From Nanobdellati archaeon (GTDB lineage Archaea > EX4484-52 > GLR71), in the NCBI GenBank assembly GCA_019429125.1, contig JAHYJO010000010.1, positions 1 to 52,865 on the forward strand: 52,865 nt of DNA, in the 5' to 3' direction. Under the pieces are notes generated by a model. That model saw nothing but the letters and a program-made list of their open reading frames with translations, had not been told where the DNA came from and did not search any database. The position numbers and the translations under genes are program-made. Below, one piece after another: positions 24,941-32,867 of this stretch. Position 1 is the first letter of the stretch. The number at the start of each line of letters is the position of its first letter.

Positions 24941-25330
24941 TCACCTATTGTCTCTTGTGTTATAATTGTACCGAATCTCTTTAAACTCTACCTTTTTCAT
25001 CTTGACAAGGTGCTCTATCTTTTTTTCCATCTGTGTCTTGACTGCATTGCCACTCTTAAATTCCAGGAACACTATCTTGTCGTCACCAAAATATATTCCG
25101 TCTATGGGCTGGCCTAAGGCATAAAACTTTTTTCGGTCATAGGGGAACAGGTCGTCAAAAAATGGGATGAACTCTTCTATCTGCTTGCCGAATCGTATAC
25201 GTAAGCTGCGGATGTCGTGGTTTACTATGTTGAATTTGTCTTCAAGTGCCTTGTACCGTCGCTCTTTGTCTGTAAGGTACATTATAAGGAAGATTACAAA
25301 GACTACAAGGATGAATTCAATAAGTGTCAT
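24941..25330 (-). CDS. Membrane-anchored Holliday junction resolvase-related protein
   Basis: This 129-residue protein has one N-terminal membrane helix (residues about 3-20), a coiled segment, then a small nuclease-like fold with Pro-Ile-Asp-Gly-Ile-Tyr-Phe-Gly and a Phe-Leu-Glu-Phe-Lys-Ser-Gly strand, the ExK arrangement of restriction-like endonucleases. Related archaeal proteins are annotated as Holliday junction resolvase-related. With a membrane anchor, a chromosomal resolvase role is doubtful. Activity is untested. Confidence 0.75.
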   Translation of the reverse strand: MTLIEFILVVFVIFLIMYLTDKERRYKALEDKFNIVNHDIRSLRIRFGKQIEEFIPFFDDLFPYDRKKFYALGQPIDGIYFGDDKIVFLEFKSGNAVKTQMEKKIEHLVKMKKVEFKEIRYNYNTRDNR

Positions 25331-25393
25331 AGAATCTATAATTAAGTTGTCAAGGATAAATAAAAATGTTTGTGGTATATATGAAAAAATAAT

Positions 25394-25954
25394 TTAAACA
25401 AATGATAATAATGTATATTTGCCCAGTCTTAAATTCTTAGAAGTTATTATTGTTTCAACTTCTGTTTTATGTTTTTCAAAAATTTCATCTGTGAACAAAT
25501 CAATACATATTATTGGTTTTTTATTATCATCTAATTCTACTGTTCGTACAAATACATCAACTGAATATGTCATTTCACCTATCTCTCTAGCGACCTCATA
25601 TATTTTTTCGATGTCATAGGGAGATTCTATACGTATACCAATATAATTTTTTGCATGGTTTCCTTTAATTATCTGTTTTAGTGTGTCTTCACATTCAATT
25701 GATATGTCGCAACCTTTTAGGTCTGAATCTAGATCCATATGTTTTCTAAACAAACCAACAATATCTTTTGACAAATAGGTATCGATAACCTCTCCTGTTA
25801 AAAATATACCTGGTGCAGATATAGATTTACCATATCTAGATAAATTATTAAAATATGAATATTTTGTATTGTCTAATTTAAATGTACTAAAACTATTTTT
25901 GAGTTCATCAACTGTTTTATTTTCAAAATAGATTAGACCTCTTATCATTTGCAT
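25394..25954 (-). CDS. Hypothetical 186-residue protein
   Basis: I do not recognise this protein. It is a soluble alpha/beta protein of average charge with no membrane span, no signal peptide and no obvious catalytic motif. The middle includes His-Ala-Lys-Asn-Tyr-Ile-Gly-Ile-Arg-Ile, and the last third is strand-rich. It follows the lysine-rich 72-residue gene by 16 nt, so the two probably share a transcript. The start may be ATG 25954 or the Met two codons later. Confidence 0.6.
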   Translation of the reverse strand: MQMIRGLIYFENKTVDELKNSFSTFKLDNTKYSYFNNLSRYGKSISAPGIFLTGEVIDTYLSKDIVGLFRKHMDLDSDLKGCDISIECEDTLKQIIKGNHAKNYIGIRIESPYDIEKIYEVAREIGEMTYSVDVFVRTVELDDNKKPIICIDLFTDEIFEKHKTEVETIITSKNLRLGKYTLLSFV

Positions 25955-25970
25955 AGTAATATCCTTTATT

Positions 25971-26189
25971 TTATTTTTTTATTGTGGGTTTTTTCTTTGG
26001 AGATATTGGTTTCTTTTTTTGAATAGATTGTGTCTCTGGACTTTTCTTTTGTGTTGTAGTTTTGGGTTTTTCTTGGATTGGTTTTGTTGCTTTCTTTACT
26101 TTCTTTTTTTGGGGAGTAGTTTTACTATTTTTATTTTGCTGTGAATATTTCATCCGCACCCTATCTCTTAACATTTGCAAAATATCCAT
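25971..26189 (-). CDS. Lysine/proline/threonine-rich small basic protein
   Basis: A 72-residue protein. The first 15 residues form a possible helix, and the rest is a disordered run of Lys, Thr, Pro, Gln and Ser with Pro-Lys-Lys-Lys motifs. Such tails bind nucleic acids nonspecifically, so DNA or RNA association is plausible, but nothing more can be said. It opens a probable two-gene minus-strand operon. A TATA-like tttcaaatatatatc lies about 20-35 nt upstream. Confidence 0.55.
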   Translation of the reverse strand: MDILQMLRDRVRMKYSQQNKNSKTTPQKKKVKKATKPIQEKPKTTTQKKSPETQSIQKKKPISPKKKPTIKK

Positions 26190-26253
26190 ATTCTTTTTTG
26201 GGCGTTTTCAAATATATATCTATGGTTCGGCACTATGTATTAATATAAAGCTT

Positions 26254-26267
26254 ATATCTTAAGATAT
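26254..26267. promoter_or_regulatory. 14-bp perfect palindrome before the permuted GTPase gene
   Basis: atatcttaagatat is a perfect palindrome ending three bases before the ATG at 26271, with a TATA-like aatataaag just upstream at about 26242-26250. Its position over the expected transcription start suggests a repressor site. The binding protein is unknown. Confidence 0.35.
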
Positions 26268-26270
26268 TGT

Positions 26271-27035
26271 ATGGGTAGTTTATGGAATCGTATGATGCAT
26301 GCCATCAAAACCAGTGATGTGGTACTCGAAGTTGTAGATGCAAGAGCACCATTTTCTACTAGGTCTGAAAAACTTGAAAAGCTTATTTTCCAAATGGATA
26401 AAAAGCTTATCATAATTATAAATAAAAGTGATCTTGCCGACGAGGCACTTGTTGAAGCTGCACATAACGAAATTATGAAGACAATACCTTGCATATATGT
26501 GTCTGCACGAGAAAAAGAGGGCATAACGCATATCAAGAAAATGATAAACATGAACCGCCCAAAAGATAAAAAACAGGTAAGGGTATCGGTTGCAGGATAC
26601 CCAAATACTGGTAAAAGCAGTATTATTAATTATATTTCTGGAAGACATGCAGCAGGCGTTGCTCCTGTTCCTGGACATACAAGAGGAGAACAATGGATAA
26701 AAGTCAATGCAAGTATCATGCTTCTTGATACTCCTGGCGTTGTACCTTTTGGTGAAAATATTGAAATTACACAAGGGTTTGGCAGACCTGAAAAGATGAA
26801 AAATATAGAGGACTCAACTGAAGAGTTCATAAATAGTGTCGCATCTTCTAAATATAATAACATACAGGAACTTTACAAATTAACTGATGAGGAGTTGGCA
26901 TCGGGGGACATATTAACAGTCATCGCAAAAAAACGTGGTTTCCTCATCAAAGGCGGTAAAGTTGACATTAAAAGGGTAGCACAACAAGTTATCATTGACT
27001 GGAACACAGGCAAGATAAAGGCCTATGTTGACTGA
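26271..27035 (+). CDS. Circularly permuted GTPase (YlqF/YawG-like)
   Basis: The 254-residue GTPase has its G motifs in permuted order: Asn-Lys-Ser-Asp (G4) first, at about 44-47, then Gly-Tyr-Pro-Asn-Thr-Gly-Lys-Ser-Ser (G1) near 109, and Asp-Thr-Pro-Gly-Val (G3) near 148. That order defines the YlqF/YjeQ/YawG group, whose members assist ribosome assembly. The extra C-terminal part (about 190-254) is helical, as in archaeal relatives. Probably leaderless. Confidence 0.9.
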   Translation: MGSLWNRMMHAIKTSDVVLEVVDARAPFSTRSEKLEKLIFQMDKKLIIIINKSDLADEALVEAAHNEIMKTIPCIYVSAREKEGITHIKKMINMNRPKDKKQVRVSVAGYPNTGKSSIINYISGRHAAGVAPVPGHTRGEQWIKVNASIMLLDTPGVVPFGENIEITQGFGRPEKMKNIEDSTEEFINSVASSKYNNIQELYKLTDEELASGDILTVIAKKRGFLIKGGKVDIKRVAQQVIIDWNTGKIKAYVD

Positions 27036-27071
27036 AAAACATATATATATTTTTAACTATATATTTTTTAT

Positions 27072-27443
27072 ATGAAACGTTATGGGGTAGTTGTCGGAGT
27101 AATTAAATATAATGATAAAATCCTTTTTCTAAAACGAAATGAAAAAAAGAAAACGTCTCCAAAATTGTGGCAAACTGTTTCTGGGTACATAAAAAAATAT
27201 GAATCTGTTGAAGATGCGGTATTAAGAGAAGTAATTGAAGAGACTGGGCTTTGTAGTAATATCATCAAAACTGGTGAGATTGTAGAAGTCTGTGATAAAT
27301 ATGGACACTGGATTACTTTTCAATTCCTTGTAGCTGTCGATTCTGATATGGTTAAGATTGATAGCGATGAGCATACAGAATACAGATGGATTGATGTTTG
27401 CGATTTTGAAAAATTTGACTGCATTTCTGGAACAAAAGAATAA
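27072..27443 (+). CDS. Nudix hydrolase
   Basis: The 123-residue protein contains a complete Nudix box (G-x5-E-x7-R-E-x-x-E-E-x-G-Leu) between about residues 39 and 61. Nudix enzymes hydrolyse nucleoside diphosphates linked to other groups. Substrate is not evident. Its start is 36 nt after the GTPase stop, and a TATA-like tatatatttt in that gap suggests a separate promoter. Confidence 0.88.
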   Translation: MKRYGVVVGVIKYNDKILFLKRNEKKKTSPKLWQTVSGYIKKYESVEDAVLREVIEETGLCSNIIKTGEIVEVCDKYGHWITFQFLVAVDSDMVKIDSDEHTEYRWIDVCDFEKFDCISGTKE

Positions 27444-27552
27444 TTTAATGTTTTGGAAATTATTCAACAGTGAAAATGACTTTAAAATGTCAAAGATATT
27501 TATACATAGTTTCTACAAGTAATTGTTAGAATATTAATTCAGGGCAATTATT

Positions 27553-28920
27553 ATGGTAGACAATTTCTTCAGACCAAAGAGTGTGGCAATAATCGGTGCA
27601 AGCGCTAATCCTAAAAAACTGGGTAATAATATACTTGTCAATTTCAAGAAAAGATTTAAAGGCAAGATATATCCTGTCAACTTAAATGAAGATGTTATTG
27701 AAGGACTTAAAGCGTACAAGAATGTTACAGACATTAAAGATGCTGTTGACCTTGCTGTTGTTGTCGTCCCTGCAAATATTGCAAATAGGGTTGTTGAGGA
27801 TTGTTCTGGTTGCGGAATTAAGTCAATCATAATTATTACTGCAGGATACCGAGAAAGTGGCAGTGAAGGTATCATACTTGAAAACAGGCTTAAAAATATA
27901 ATAACTATAAATAATCTTCGGGTCATAGGACCTAACTGTATAGGTGTCCTTGATACTTACAGCGGTGTTGATACAATATTTTCTCCTTTTGAACGTATGG
28001 AGAGACCTAAAAAAGGCAAGATTTCTGTCATATCACAGAGCGGGTCTTTCGGGACTGCATTTCTTGATTGGTGCGCACAACATAAGATGGGTATAAACAA
28101 GTTTGTCAGTTTCGGTAACAGGGTAGATGTTGATGAATGTGACCTTGTTGATTATTTCTCTAAAGATAAAGATACTGATCTTGTTGTAATATATCTTGAA
28201 GGGCCTAAGAATGGGCGCGAACTGATGAAAAACTTAAAAAAGACAACTAAGATTAAACCAATCATAGTTCTTAAGGCAGGTAAAAGTGATAAGGGTGCAA
28301 AAGCTGCAGCATCGCATACGGGCACTCTTGCAGGTAGTTATAAGATATTTAGTTCTGCAATGAGGCAAGTTGGGGCCACTGAGGCAAAAACACTTGATGA
28401 ACTTTTTGATTTTACAAAGGTGTTAAGCAAACAGAGAGCTGCAAAAGGTAATAGGGTAGCTATTATCACTAATGGAGGTGGGTATGGTGTGCTCTCTGCA
28501 GATGCCTGCTTTTATGAAGGGCTGAAACTTGCTGAATTTTCACATTCTAGTGTTGAGACAATAAAAAAAGTTATGCCTGGCTTTGCTGGAGTACATAACC
28601 CTTTAGACCTAATAGGTGACGCAACTGAAGAAAGATTTGAAACTGCACTTGCTACATTAATAAAAGATACGAATGTGGACATAGTTGTTGTTTTCATATG
28701 GGCACTTGGTACCACTCTTGATTCTGGTGTGGTTGATGTCATATCCAAAATTGCTGAAACTTCTAAAAAACCTATTATCTGTGGTGGGCTTGGTAGTAAA
28801 TATACGATAGACATGCTACTTAGGCTTGAAAATTCAGGGATACCTACATTTTCTACACCTTGGAGAGCTATGAAAGCTGCTAAAGTCTTGGCTGAATATG
28901 GAAAAGTCAAAAAGATATGA
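27553..28920 (+). CDS. ADP-forming acyl-CoA synthetase, alpha subunit
   Basis: The 455-residue protein starts with a CoA-binding Rossmann domain (Ile-Gly-Ala-Ser-Ala-Asn-Pro-Lys-Lys-Leu-Gly) and continues with the ligase domains. Gly-Pro-Asn-Cys-Ile-Gly and His-Thr-Gly-Thr-Leu-Ala-Gly are conserved; the latter contains the phosphorylated His. It lacks the ATP-grasp domain, which is encoded separately at 49.3 kb. The enzyme makes ATP from acetyl-CoA or other acyl-CoA, a typical archaeal route. Length matches known alpha subunits. Confidence 0.92.
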   Translation: MVDNFFRPKSVAIIGASANPKKLGNNILVNFKKRFKGKIYPVNLNEDVIEGLKAYKNVTDIKDAVDLAVVVVPANIANRVVEDCSGCGIKSIIIITAGYRESGSEGIILENRLKNIITINNLRVIGPNCIGVLDTYSGVDTIFSPFERMERPKKGKISVISQSGSFGTAFLDWCAQHKMGINKFVSFGNRVDVDECDLVDYFSKDKDTDLVVIYLEGPKNGRELMKNLKKTTKIKPIIVLKAGKSDKGAKAAASHTGTLAGSYKIFSSAMRQVGATEAKTLDELFDFTKVLSKQRAAKGNRVAIITNGGGYGVLSADACFYEGLKLAEFSHSSVETIKKVMPGFAGVHNPLDLIGDATEERFETALATLIKDTNVDIVVVFIWALGTTLDSGVVDVISKIAETSKKPIICGGLGSKYTIDMLLRLENSGIPTFSTPWRAMKAAKVLAEYGKVKKI

Positions 28921-28928
28921 ATAATAAA

Positions 28929-29426
28929 TTATTGATCCTCAAGAATATGAGATACTACATTTGAATAATCAAATCCTTTGAATATATTATCTATTGAAGA
29001 GATGAACTGGTCTGTATTTTTTATGTAAGTTCCCCATTTTGTCTTTATGTCAACTATGAAATCCTCATAACCTTTCATATCTTTGTGAGAGGAGATGAAA
29101 ACTGATGTCCTTCCTGAAAGACCGTTACCTCTTGCAAAACATAATATGTTTTTGTTGTTTATTATCTCTTTTATGAAGCCTATAAGCTCTTCTTTTTTTG
29201 AGTAATCAGTCCATTGAATGAAAGTTATGATTATTATGTTTAACCCTATCATTTTTAAATTCGGGCTGGCATGGTATCCTATTATATATTTTTCTTGCTC
29301 AAGCTTCTGCCTTATCCTTGTGACTGTAGGCTGGGTCGTGTCAAGCTCTTTTGCTATTTGTTTGTCTGTCTTCCTGCCTTTTTGTATAAGCTTTAAAAGC
29401 ACATCTTTCTCCTTTTTTTTAAGCAT
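28929..29426 (-). CDS. Lrp/AsnC-like winged-helix regulator
   Basis: The 165-residue protein begins with a helix-turn-helix: Lys-Gln-Ile-Ala-Lys-Glu-Leu, then Thr-Gln-Pro-Thr-Val-Thr-Arg-Ile-Arg-Gln-Lys-Leu, ending in Tyr-Ile-Ile-Gly-Tyr. This is the Lrp-type DNA-binding domain. The C-terminal half has a strand-rich, RAM-like domain. It lies downstream of the acyl-CoA synthetase gene on the other strand, so shared regulation is possible but unproven. Confidence 0.8.
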   Translation of the reverse strand: MLKKKEKDVLLKLIQKGRKTDKQIAKELDTTQPTVTRIRQKLEQEKYIIGYHASPNLKMIGLNIIIITFIQWTDYSKKEELIGFIKEIINNKNILCFARGNGLSGRTSVFISSHKDMKGYEDFIVDIKTKWGTYIKNTDQFISSIDNIFKGFDYSNVVSHILEDQ

Positions 29427-29536
29427 AATATCTATATGGTATTTTAAAAATAAAAATTGATTGGTCTAAAATCTTAAAAATATAACCGAAAACTATATAA
29501 ACACACCTTAATATATTAGTTAATAGGTGTATAATT

Positions 29537-29884
29537 ATGACAAAAAATATGAGTCAAAGAGATAGAGCGATAAGAATAATCATTGGAGCAGTAATTTTAC
29601 CTAGTGTGGTCTTGAATGCTCCATTTTCTATTCAGCTTACAGGAACTGCATATATGGTAGGTGCGCTTTTTGGTGTTCTTCTTCTTGTGACCGGTGCTAT
29701 GGGAACATGTCCTGTATATGGTCTGCTTAAGAAAAAAACACAGATACCAACTAAGCCTGTGGTAATAAAAGCTGTTGCGGTCAAAAAGACTGTGAGAAAA
29801 CCTGTAGCTAGGAAAACAACAAGAGCTCCTGCAAAAAGAAAGGCTCCAGCAAGGAAAAAAGTTGCACCTAGAAAGAAAAAGTAA
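29537..29884 (+). CDS. DUF2892-like membrane protein with H1-like basic tail
   Basis: A 115-residue protein. The first 75 residues contain two membrane helices (about 12-28 and 36-54) and the Thr-Gly-Ala-Met-Gly-Thr-Cys-Pro-Val-Tyr block of the DUF2892/YgaP membrane family. The final 40 residues are almost only Lys, Arg, Ala, Pro and Val (Ala-Pro-Ala-Lys-Arg-Lys-Ala-Pro-Ala-Arg-Lys-Lys), like histone H1 or Hc1 tails. This arrangement could tether DNA or RNA to the membrane. A TATA-like aactatataaac lies about 45 nt upstream. Confidence 0.75.
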   Translation: MTKNMSQRDRAIRIIIGAVILPSVVLNAPFSIQLTGTAYMVGALFGVLLLVTGAMGTCPVYGLLKKKTQIPTKPVVIKAVAVKKTVRKPVARKTTRAPAKRKAPARKKVAPRKKK

Positions 29885-29904
29885 TTAAGGTTTGATTTTT
29901 AGGT

Positions 29905-30105
29905 TTATCCACCTGAAATAATTTTTATTATCTCTATCTTATCTTCTTTTTTTATTTTTATATTTTCTGGTTCTATTTCATTGTTTATCTTTATAAGAAT
30001 AGTTTCTGTGTTTATATTAAGCTTATTCAACAATTCTGAAACTTTCGGGATGTTGTCAAAAATTAGCTTGTTTTTCTTGTTTTCATAAGTTACTATAATT
30101 TCCAT
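29905..30105 (-). CDS. ThiS/MoaD-like ubiquitin-fold protein
   Basis: From ATG 30105 the protein has 66 residues (30117 would add four). It has a beta-grasp pattern and ends in Ile-Ile-Ser-Gly-Gly, the C-terminal di-glycine needed for activation by an E1-like enzyme. It could act in sulphur transfer (thiamine, molybdopterin, tRNA thiolation) or as a SAMP-type modifier. No partner E1 gene is nearby. Convergent with the membrane protein gene at 29537. Confidence 0.8.
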   Translation of the reverse strand: MEIIVTYENKKNKLIFDNIPKVSELLNKLNINTETILIKINNEIEPENIKIKKEDKIEIIKIISGG

Positions 30106-30156
30106 AAATATATACAAATAGTAAATGTTAAATAATTACTATTTTAAATTAGTTGT

Positions 30157-30498
30157 ATGAAAGAATTACTTATTAAAGCAAAGATGGCTATGGACCGTGG
30201 TAAATACTGGCTCAGCTATATCAATTTTGTAATGCTTCTTTTCATATCTGTCACAAGCATGAAACAATATGAATACTTCTCTTTTTTGCAAGGTAGATAC
30301 TGGCTTATTATACTGGGTCTTGGTACTTTTGTATTTATAACCATACTTGGTTATGTTGACTTGAAAATATTAAAGACTTTTCAAATTGAAACTGAGATAT
30401 ATGCGAGAATCAATCCTGTACAGCAGAAAATGTTTGATAATCAAGACAAAATACTTGATATGATTTCTGGTATTGAAAAAAATATGAGTAAAAAATGA
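30157..30498 (+). CDS. Small membrane protein, unknown function
   Basis: The 113-residue protein has two membrane segments (about 20-36 and 46-66) followed by a hydrophilic, helical C-terminal part. No family is recognised. Its stop codon abuts the stop of the convergent histone gene with no intervening base. The arrangement of two spans plus helical tail resembles small archaeal DUF proteins of unknown role. Confidence 0.6.
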   Translation: MKELLIKAKMAMDRGKYWLSYINFVMLLFISVTSMKQYEYFSFLQGRYWLIILGLGTFVFITILGYVDLKILKTFQIETEIYARINPVQQKMFDNQDKILDMISGIEKNMSKK

Positions 30499-30702
30499 TC
30501 ACATGTCTTTTGCAAGACGTATGTCTTTTGCCTTGACTGTGTTTCTTCCTGCATGCTCTGCAAAGGTTACTGCACTTTTTGCTACTTCATCAGCCATCGC
30601 TTCAAGGATTTCTGCAAACATGATTGCAGCTTTTATTGACACTCTTTGGGCACCTGAGTTTCTTAACAGGCGATCTGCTGCAGCTGCCGGTATATTTGAC
30701 AT
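30499..30702 (-). CDS. Archaeal histone (HMf-like)
   Basis: The 67-residue protein is a single histone fold: helix 1 with Ala-Ala-Ala-Asp-Arg-Leu-Leu-Arg, then Ala-Gln-Arg-Val-Ser-Ile-Lys-Ala-Ala, a long central helix (Glu-Ile-Leu-Glu-Ala-Met-Ala-Asp-Glu-Val), and Arg-Asn-Thr-Val-Lys-Ala-Lys-Asp-Ile-Arg-Leu-Ala. The conserved Arg and Lys-Ala-Lys-Asp-Ile segment bind DNA. It would wrap DNA as homodimers. Length is exactly that of HMf-type histones. MITE copy B1 lies 45 bp upstream of the start and may affect its promoter. Confidence 0.94.
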   Translation of the reverse strand: MSNIPAAAADRLLRNSGAQRVSIKAAIMFAEILEAMADEVAKSAVTFAEHAGRNTVKAKDIRLAKDM

Positions 30703-30747
30703 AAATATTATATTAGTGTTTGGGGTTTAAATGTTTTTATGGTTTTT

Positions 30748-30915
30748 GGCACTGTCCATTTTTTGAGTGATTTTAAACAAAATGTAGTTAATTAAATATC
30801 TTCATTTATTTTGTAATTCAACGTGAAATGTGTATATTAAATAGTTCTCTGGAGGAGTTTATAAACAAACAATATTTAAAAAATATTCAAAATCACTCAC
30901 TTTTTGAACAGTGCC
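30748..30915 (+). mobile_element. MITE-like element family B, copy 1
   Basis: A 168-bp element with imperfect terminal inverted repeats, ggcactgtcca at the left and tgaacagtgcc at the right. An exact 8-bp duplication, tggttttt, flanks both ends. A very similar element lies at 52486-52654. There is no transposase coding capacity. It sits between the histone and hjc genes. Confidence 0.88.
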
Positions 30916-30970
30916 TGGTTTTTTTGTTTTATATTAGATTATATAAGAAGACAAACACTAAAATTATATC

Positions 30971-31294
30971 ATGTATAAAAAAGGGTATAATTTTGAGCGC
31001 ACAATCAAGCTTGAACTTGAGGCTGATGGCTGGAAAGTCATACGATCAGGAGGGTCAAAGAAACCTGACATGATAGCTGCACGAAATGGAAAGATAATTA
31101 TTATAGAATGCAAAATCACTAAAAAAAATAAGGTTTACCTTGAAACTGAAGAGGTTGAAAATCTGAAAGAGGTAGCTGAACATTTTGGCGCAGAATGTAT
31201 GTATGCTGTGAAGACTATAAGAGAAAAATGGTCACTTGTATCGGTTGATAGCCTGAGACAGACAGGTTCTAGTTATGTGTTTGATTTTGAATGA
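30971..31294 (+). CDS. hjc: Holliday junction resolvase Hjc
   Basis: The 107-residue nuclease has the Hjc catalytic set: Glu9 in helix 1, Asp33 in Lys-Pro-Asp-Met-Ile, and Glu46-x-Lys48 in Ile-Ile-Glu-Cys-Lys. The Ser-Gly-Gly-Ser loop before Asp33 is also conserved. Hjc cuts four-way junctions during recombination and fork restart, which fits its place next to cdc6 and PolD. A TATA-like ttatataag lies about 30 nt upstream. Confidence 0.9.
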   Translation: MYKKGYNFERTIKLELEADGWKVIRSGGSKKPDMIAARNGKIIIIECKITKKNKVYLETEEVENLKEVAEHFGAECMYAVKTIREKWSLVSVDSLRQTGSSYVFDFE

Positions 31295-31325
31295 AAAAAT
31301 AATTAATAATAATAATAATATAAAT

Positions 31326-31582
31326 GTACTTGTTTAGCTAAATTTTGTCTTACTTGCTTACGATTTTTTTTATAGGGTCATTATTTGTTGAAATATTTTT
31401 AAGTTATAATTTTCTACGTTACTTGCGAGCTATCGATTTTACAAAAAAGGAGTAAATATTTTTTAACAAAAATTAACTACACATTTTCAAGCTGTAGCTA
31501 TTGATTTTATAAAAAGTATAATGTATATAAGTTACATCATAATGGTCGTAGCATGCCGATTCTTTTTTTGCTAAACAAGTAC
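31326..31582 (+). mobile_element. MITE-like element family A, copy 2
   Basis: A 257-bp element nearly identical to 23224-23480, with the same terminal repeats (gtacttgtttagc at the left and gctaaacaagtac at the right) and an exact 8-bp duplication, atataaat, on each side. It lies between hjc and the 3' end of cdc6, next to the proposed origin. Confidence 0.9.
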
Positions 31583-31620
31583 ATATAAATTAATAATCAA
31601 AAATCAAAATTATTTAATAA

Positions 31621-32814
31621 TCAAATGTTGAACTCGTCGCTTAAATATTCTGATACTTTAATATATACCTTACCTGATATCGCAAGCCTTATAGTCCTTG
31701 TCCTACCATGCCTGCCACGACTTATTACTTTTGTGTTTATAATACTTAACATGTCAAGCTCGGCAATAAGATCACTTATCCTTCTCTGTGTCAATGGCTT
31801 TATGCCAATCTTGTCACACAATGTCACATAAAGGTCAAAGACGTCGCCTGTGAATATGTATTCTGAACTCTTTTCACTTAACATGAATATTGTCTTAAGA
31901 AGTATCTTTGACTGTTTTGGTTGGGTCTTGACTGCCTCAATTATATGGTCCATGTCTATCTTTGATTCTGCGCAATCAACATGGTCAATTGTTATGTTTG
32001 TCATGTTCTGGCGTTCGGCAAGTTCTCCTGACACTCTTAAAAGATTCAATGCGCGTCTTGCATCGCCGTGCTCTTGAGCTGCAAGGGCTGCACATTTCTG
32101 GATTACACCGTCTGATATTACATCATTGTTGAATGCAATTGTAGCCCTTTCTAAAAGTATATCTTTTATCTGGAGCGCGTTGTAAGGTGGAAATATCATC
32201 TCTTCGTCTGAAAGTGAACTTTTGACTCGAGCATCCATATTCTCTGTGAAAGACAGATTGTTTGATATGCCAACTATTGTCACTTTTGAATTCTCTGTAT
32301 CCTGATTTATCCTTGTCAGCGTGTACAGCAATTCATCGCCAACTTTTTCTATTAAAGCGTCTATCTCATCAAGAATTAAAATTACTACACCTTTCTTTTC
32401 CTCAAGTGCTTCAAAAAATATCTTGTATACCTGATCTGTAGGAAGACCTGTAGGTGGTACTTTTTTTCCTAGAAGGCTTGCAAGGTATGCTATTAGACGG
32501 TATTCTGTGTCTGCAACTCTTTTCATCTTGCAATTTACATATAATACATCTATTATTACGTTGTTTGCAGCTGCTATCTCTTTAAGCTGACTGGTAACAT
32601 ATTGTGTCACAAGAGTTTTTCCAGTGCCTGTCATACCATATATGAATATGTTTGACGGCCTGTCTCCCTTTAAAGCAGGAGCAAGAATACCACCTATAAG
32701 ATTAATCTGCTCTTCACGGTGAGGTACAGTATCTGGTGTATATTTTATTGTAAGTGCATTTTTGTCTTTGAAAAAAGTCTTTGATTGCATATATGTCTCA
32801 AACAAGTTCTTCAA
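31621..32814 (-). CDS. Orc1/Cdc6 replication initiator
   Basis: This 397-residue initiator of the AAA+ Orc1/Cdc6 family binds ORB motifs and helps load MCM. Walker A is GMTGTGKT at 60-67 (counting from TTG 32814), and Walker B is Ile-Leu-Ile-Leu-Asp-Glu-Ile-Asp near 145-152. A lid domain and a C-terminal winged helix (Thr-Gln-Arg-Arg-Ile-Ser-Asp-Leu) follow. The start is irregular: TTG 32814, with a ribosome-binding site and ATG at 32833 in another frame (see findings). Four ORB-like motifs lie just upstream, consistent with initiator binding near its own gene. Confidence 0.92.
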   Translation of the reverse strand: MKNLFETYMQSKTFFKDKNALTIKYTPDTVPHREEQINLIGGILAPALKGDRPSNIFIYGMTGTGKTLVTQYVTSQLKEIAAANNVIIDVLYVNCKMKRVADTEYRLIAYLASLLGKKVPPTGLPTDQVYKIFFEALEEKKGVVILILDEIDALIEKVGDELLYTLTRINQDTENSKVTIVGISNNLSFTENMDARVKSSLSDEEMIFPPYNALQIKDILLERATIAFNNDVISDGVIQKCAALAAQEHGDARRALNLLRVSGELAERQNMTNITIDHVDCAESKIDMDHIIEAVKTQPKQSKILLKTIFMLSEKSSEYIFTGDVFDLYVTLCDKIGIKPLTQRRISDLIAELDMLSIINTKVISRGRHGRTRTIRLAISGKVYIKVSEYLSDEFNI

Positions 32815-32867
32815 TGTCTTTTGGCTCAGTCATAACACCTTTTAAAAATATAATTTTTTCTATAATA

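Noticed and set aside
30828-31073. 81-codon frame overlapping MITE B1 and the start of hjc
   Set aside because: It shadows hjc in another frame and begins inside the mobile element.
31326-31582. Considered as a conserved non-coding RNA because two near-identical copies exist
   Set aside because: Inverted ends and exact 8-bp flanking duplications fit a transposed element better.
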